A DNA stretch of 53,616 nt from Clostridiales bacterium UBA7273 (GTDB taxonomy: Bacteria; Bacillota; Clostridia; Oscillospirales; Oscillospiraceae): NCBI GenBank assembly GCA_002472405.1, contig DKRV01000014.1:21767-75382 (forward strand), written 5' to 3'. The translations under genes and the position numbers were made by a program. Shown here piece after piece: positions 51,634 through 53,616 of this stretch. The notes beneath the pieces are model-generated. The model ran no database searches. It was not told the origin of the DNA and saw only the letters and a program-made list of their open reading frames with translations. Position 1 is the stretch's first letter. Each line of letters starts with the position of its first letter.

Positions 51634-53079
51634 TTACCTCTTTGCGTCGAGCATCTCGTCCTTGAGCGACATGAGCTTTTCGGACAGATCGACATAGTAC
51701 TGATGGGGGAAGTCAAAGCGCTTGACCTCCGGCCAGAGGGTGGACACCTCGTATGCGCAGCGGCGTCTTATCTCGTCAAGCGTCGGAAGCTCGTAGACGA
51801 GCTTGCCCTTTTCGAATATGGGAACGAGCAGCTCCTGCGCCTTGAAATTTTCCATCGTTTTGCGCTTCCAGCGCGCGGCCGGATCGCAGATCTCGAGGGG
51901 CTTTGTGTCGTCAACGATTTCGTCGTGCATGCAGATGTAGTCTGCCTCGGCCATGCCGTTTTCGCGCTCGAAGAAGCGATAGACCTTTTTGAAGCCGGGG
52001 TTCGTGATCTTGCCGACATTTTCGCTTATTTTTATCTTGGGCAGGATGTTCCCGTCGTCATCCTCGACGGCGCAGAGCTTGTATACTCCGCCGAACACGG
52101 GGTCGGATTTTGCGGTTATAAGGCGCTCGCCGACACCGAAGGAGTCGATCTTCGCGCCCTGAAGCAGAAGCTCAGTTATAAGACGCTCGTCGAGGGAGTT
52201 TGAAACGGTGATCTTGCACTCGGGCCAGCCGGCCTCGTCGAGCATTGCGCGAGCCTTGCGCGTGAGATATGCCATATCGCCGGAGTCGAAGCGGATACCG
52301 CATTTGGTTATGCCGAGGGGCTTGAGCACCTCGTTAAATGCGCGGATGGCGTTGGGAACGCCGCTTTTGAGCGAGTTATAGGTATCGACGAGCAGCGTTG
52401 CGTTGGTCGGGTAGGTCTCGCAGTATGCCTTAAAGGCCTCGTACTCCGAGTCAAACATCTGCACCCAGGAGTGCGCCATCGTGCCGCCTGCCGGAACGCC
52501 GTAGCGTGTGTCGGAAAGGGCACATGCGGTGCCTGCGCAGCCGCCGATGTACGCGGCTCTTGCGCCGGTAACGGCGCCGTCGATGCCTTGTGCGCGGCGC
52601 GAGCCGAACTCAAGCACGACTCTGCCCTCGGCAGCGCGGCAAACTCTGTTCGCCTTGGTCGCGATAAGGCTCTGATGGTTTATCTCAAGCAGAACGTAGG
52701 TCTCGATAAGCTGAGCCTGAATTGCCGGTGCGCGCACGATCATAAGCGGCTCACGCGGAAACACGGGCGTTCCCTCCGGGATCGCCCAGATATCGCCCTC
52801 AAACTTGAAATTGCGCAGATACTCAAGGAACTGCTCGGAGAACATTTTCCTGCCGCGCAGATACTCTATATCCTCGTCGTCAAAGTGCAGGTTCTGGATA
52901 TATTCGACCACCTGCTCAAGTCCGGCAGCGATGGCAAATCCGCCGTTGTCGGGATTCTGACGATAAAAAACATCGAAATAGGTGATCTTATCGCCCATGC
53001 CGTGGTCGAAATATCCGTTGCCCATAGTGAGCTCATAGTAATCGCACAGCATGGTCAGGTTAAGCTTTCTGTCAGTCAT
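51634..53079 (-). CDS. pncB: Nicotinate phosphoribosyltransferase
   Basis: Salvage enzyme of 481 residues that converts nicotinate and PRPP to nicotinate mononucleotide. Family marks are DYYELTMGNGYF near the N-terminus, a central LEFGSRRAQG motif, and a RFDSGD phosphate-binding turn with catalytic region. ATG follows GGAGG at 5 nt. It leads the pncB-niaR operon, so its product and the repressor are made together. Length and motifs are normal. Confidence 0.93.
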   Translation of the reverse strand: MTDRKLNLTMLCDYYELTMGNGYFDHGMGDKITYFDVFYRQNPDNGGFAIAAGLEQVVEYIQNLHFDDEDIEYLRGRKMFSEQFLEYLRNFKFEGDIWAIPEGTPVFPREPLMIVRAPAIQAQLIETYVLLEINHQSLIATKANRVCRAAEGRVVLEFGSRRAQGIDGAVTGARAAYIGGCAGTACALSDTRYGVPAGGTMAHSWVQMFDSEYEAFKAYCETYPTNATLLVDTYNSLKSGVPNAIRAFNEVLKPLGITKCGIRFDSGDMAYLTRKARAMLDEAGWPECKITVSNSLDERLITELLLQGAKIDSFGVGERLITAKSDPVFGGVYKLCAVEDDDGNILPKIKISENVGKITNPGFKKVYRFFERENGMAEADYICMHDEIVDDTKPLEICDPAARWKRKTMENFKAQELLVPIFEKGKLVYELPTLDEIRRRCAYEVSTLWPEVKRFDFPHQYYVDLSEKLMSLKDEMLDAKR

Positions 53080-53126
53080 ATTAGCCTCCGGGATCCATAC
53101 ATTAAGGGTATGTTAATTATACCTAT

Positions 53127-53154
53127 AGTATATAACATATTTATTTTTATGCAA
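53127..53154 (-). promoter_or_regulatory. Promoter of the pncB-niaR operon
   Basis: On the minus strand: TTGCAT (53154-53149), 16-nt spacer, TATACT (53132-53127). No GTGTC palindrome like the one at 51048 was found here. Confidence 0.5.
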
Positions 53155-53209
53155 CAATTGATAATAATAAAACGAGCGCTCCGAGGCCGTCTGATACAAT
53201 AAAATATAC

Positions 53210-53328
53210 GGTTTTGAAACGATCTTTTTCGCCCCTGCTGCGTCCAAAGTCTTGAAAATATGACAGTATGCTCTCGGGCTTTGTCCTTGCAGGAACAAAA
53301 AATCTCAGCTTCAAAACTGCAAAGCACC
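53210..53328. repeat. Noncoding repeat, copy A (about 119 bp)
   Basis: Starts with GGTTTTGAA and ends near CTGCAAAGCACC; the arms GTTTTGAA/TTCAAAAC are inverted. It matches copy B at 53464-53583 along its length with substitutions. No protein or tRNA in it. Confidence 0.7.
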
Positions 53329-53337
53329 AAAAATGAC

Positions 53338-53422
53338 GGAGCAAGTGCGAGGTCAAGGCGCGGCGGCACAGGCATACTTTGTGTATACCAAGCCGTCGCA
53401 ACGAAGACATTCGTGCTTGCTC
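53338..53422. repeat. Inverted repeat between the two repeat copies
   Basis: Arms GGAGCAAG (53338-53345) and CTTGCTCC (53415-53422) enclose a GC-rich loop with further pairing (GCATAC/GTATACC). Confidence 0.5.
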
Positions 53423-53463
53423 CGCCTTTTTTTGGCGTAAGCTGGCAAGAGTCAAACCGCTAT

Positions 53464-53583
53464 CGGTTTTGACGGGCAGATTTTCACCCATGCTGCGTTA
53501 AAGCTCTTGAAAATACGGCAGTATTCTCCGCGAGCTTTGCCTTGCCTGAGCTAAAATCTGCTCCGACAAAACTGCAAGGCACC
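53464..53583. repeat. Noncoding repeat, copy B (about 120 bp)
   Basis: Second copy of the unit at 53210. It begins CGGTTTTGAC and ends CTGCAAGGCACC. The element may continue beyond the window. Confidence 0.7.
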
Positions 53584-53616
53584 TGTCGGCTGCGCTTTTC
53601 GAGATATTTTCGGCTT

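Noticed and set aside
53260..53472. Plus-strand frame of 70 codons spanning the end repeats
   Set aside because: It lies across noncoding repeat sequence and changes between the two copies.

Overview
The window reads as chromosome of a low-redox gut-type member of the Clostridia, most likely an Oscillospiraceae/Ruminococcaceae-like Firmicute. Supporting this are a MurT/GatD-type pair, SLH-domain surface proteins, DUF4358 lipoproteins, NiaR regulation of niacin salvage, a membrane pyrophosphatase, a TagGH-like exporter, strong AGGAGG-type ribosome sites and several TTG/GTG starts. The lineage is an inference from gene families, not from a marker gene. No rRNA, CRISPR array, transposase or complete prophage is visible.

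Layout. 1-4375: a LysR regulator divergent from an EamA transporter with a dyad operator between them, then a sugar nucleotidyltransferase and a lipase-like protein. 4463-10218: one plus-strand surface operon (transglutaminase-like protein, DUF4358 lipoprotein, MBOAT acyltransferase, DHHW partner, NodB deacetylase with SLH repeats). 10262-16063: HAD phosphatase and a divergent P1B-like ATPase, facing an S24 repressor operon with a membrane protein, an M20 amidohydrolase and a TIM-barrel protein. 16142-19693: M23 endopeptidase and membrane pyrophosphatase. 20128-25270: PlsC acyltransferase, a heterodimeric ABC exporter and an SDR. 25404-28496: SseB-like protein, a two-gene phage-tail-like islet and an Asp/Glu racemase. 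28576-29012: a tRNA-Asp/tRNA-Thr operon and a 58-residue membrane protein. 29151-31234: MurT/GatD-like pair. 31282-35038: MBL hydrolase, DUF4358 lipoprotein, SGNH lipoprotein and an acyl-CoA synthetase. 35405-46020: a cell-surface polymer locus. 46027-49776: MoaA, MOSC, and an AraC/ornithine-cyclodeaminase-type divergent pair. 49909-53079: niacin salvage (pncB, niaR, an orphan EIIC-like transporter). 53210-53583: two copies of a roughly 120-bp noncoding repeat.

The most unusual part is the surface-polymer locus. A TagGH-like exporter, a CDP-glycerol-type glycerophosphotransferase and a small nucleotidyltransferase sit with three sugar-transfer-associated ATP-grasp proteins. Two of these are internal tandem duplications in which the N-terminal copy has lost the metal-binding Glu and Asn. 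They are followed by an N5-(carboxyethyl)ornithine synthase homologue. Together they suggest that an opine-type amino acid is made and ligated to an exported phosphopolymer. Other oddities are a GatD homologue without its Cys/His catalytic pair beside a MurT with an altered contact loop, a P1B-like ATPase without the CPC motif, and an EIIC-like protein under a NiaR-type palindrome that may be a niacin transporter.

All functions come from reading protein motifs by eye. No database search was possible, and alignments to known families are from memory.
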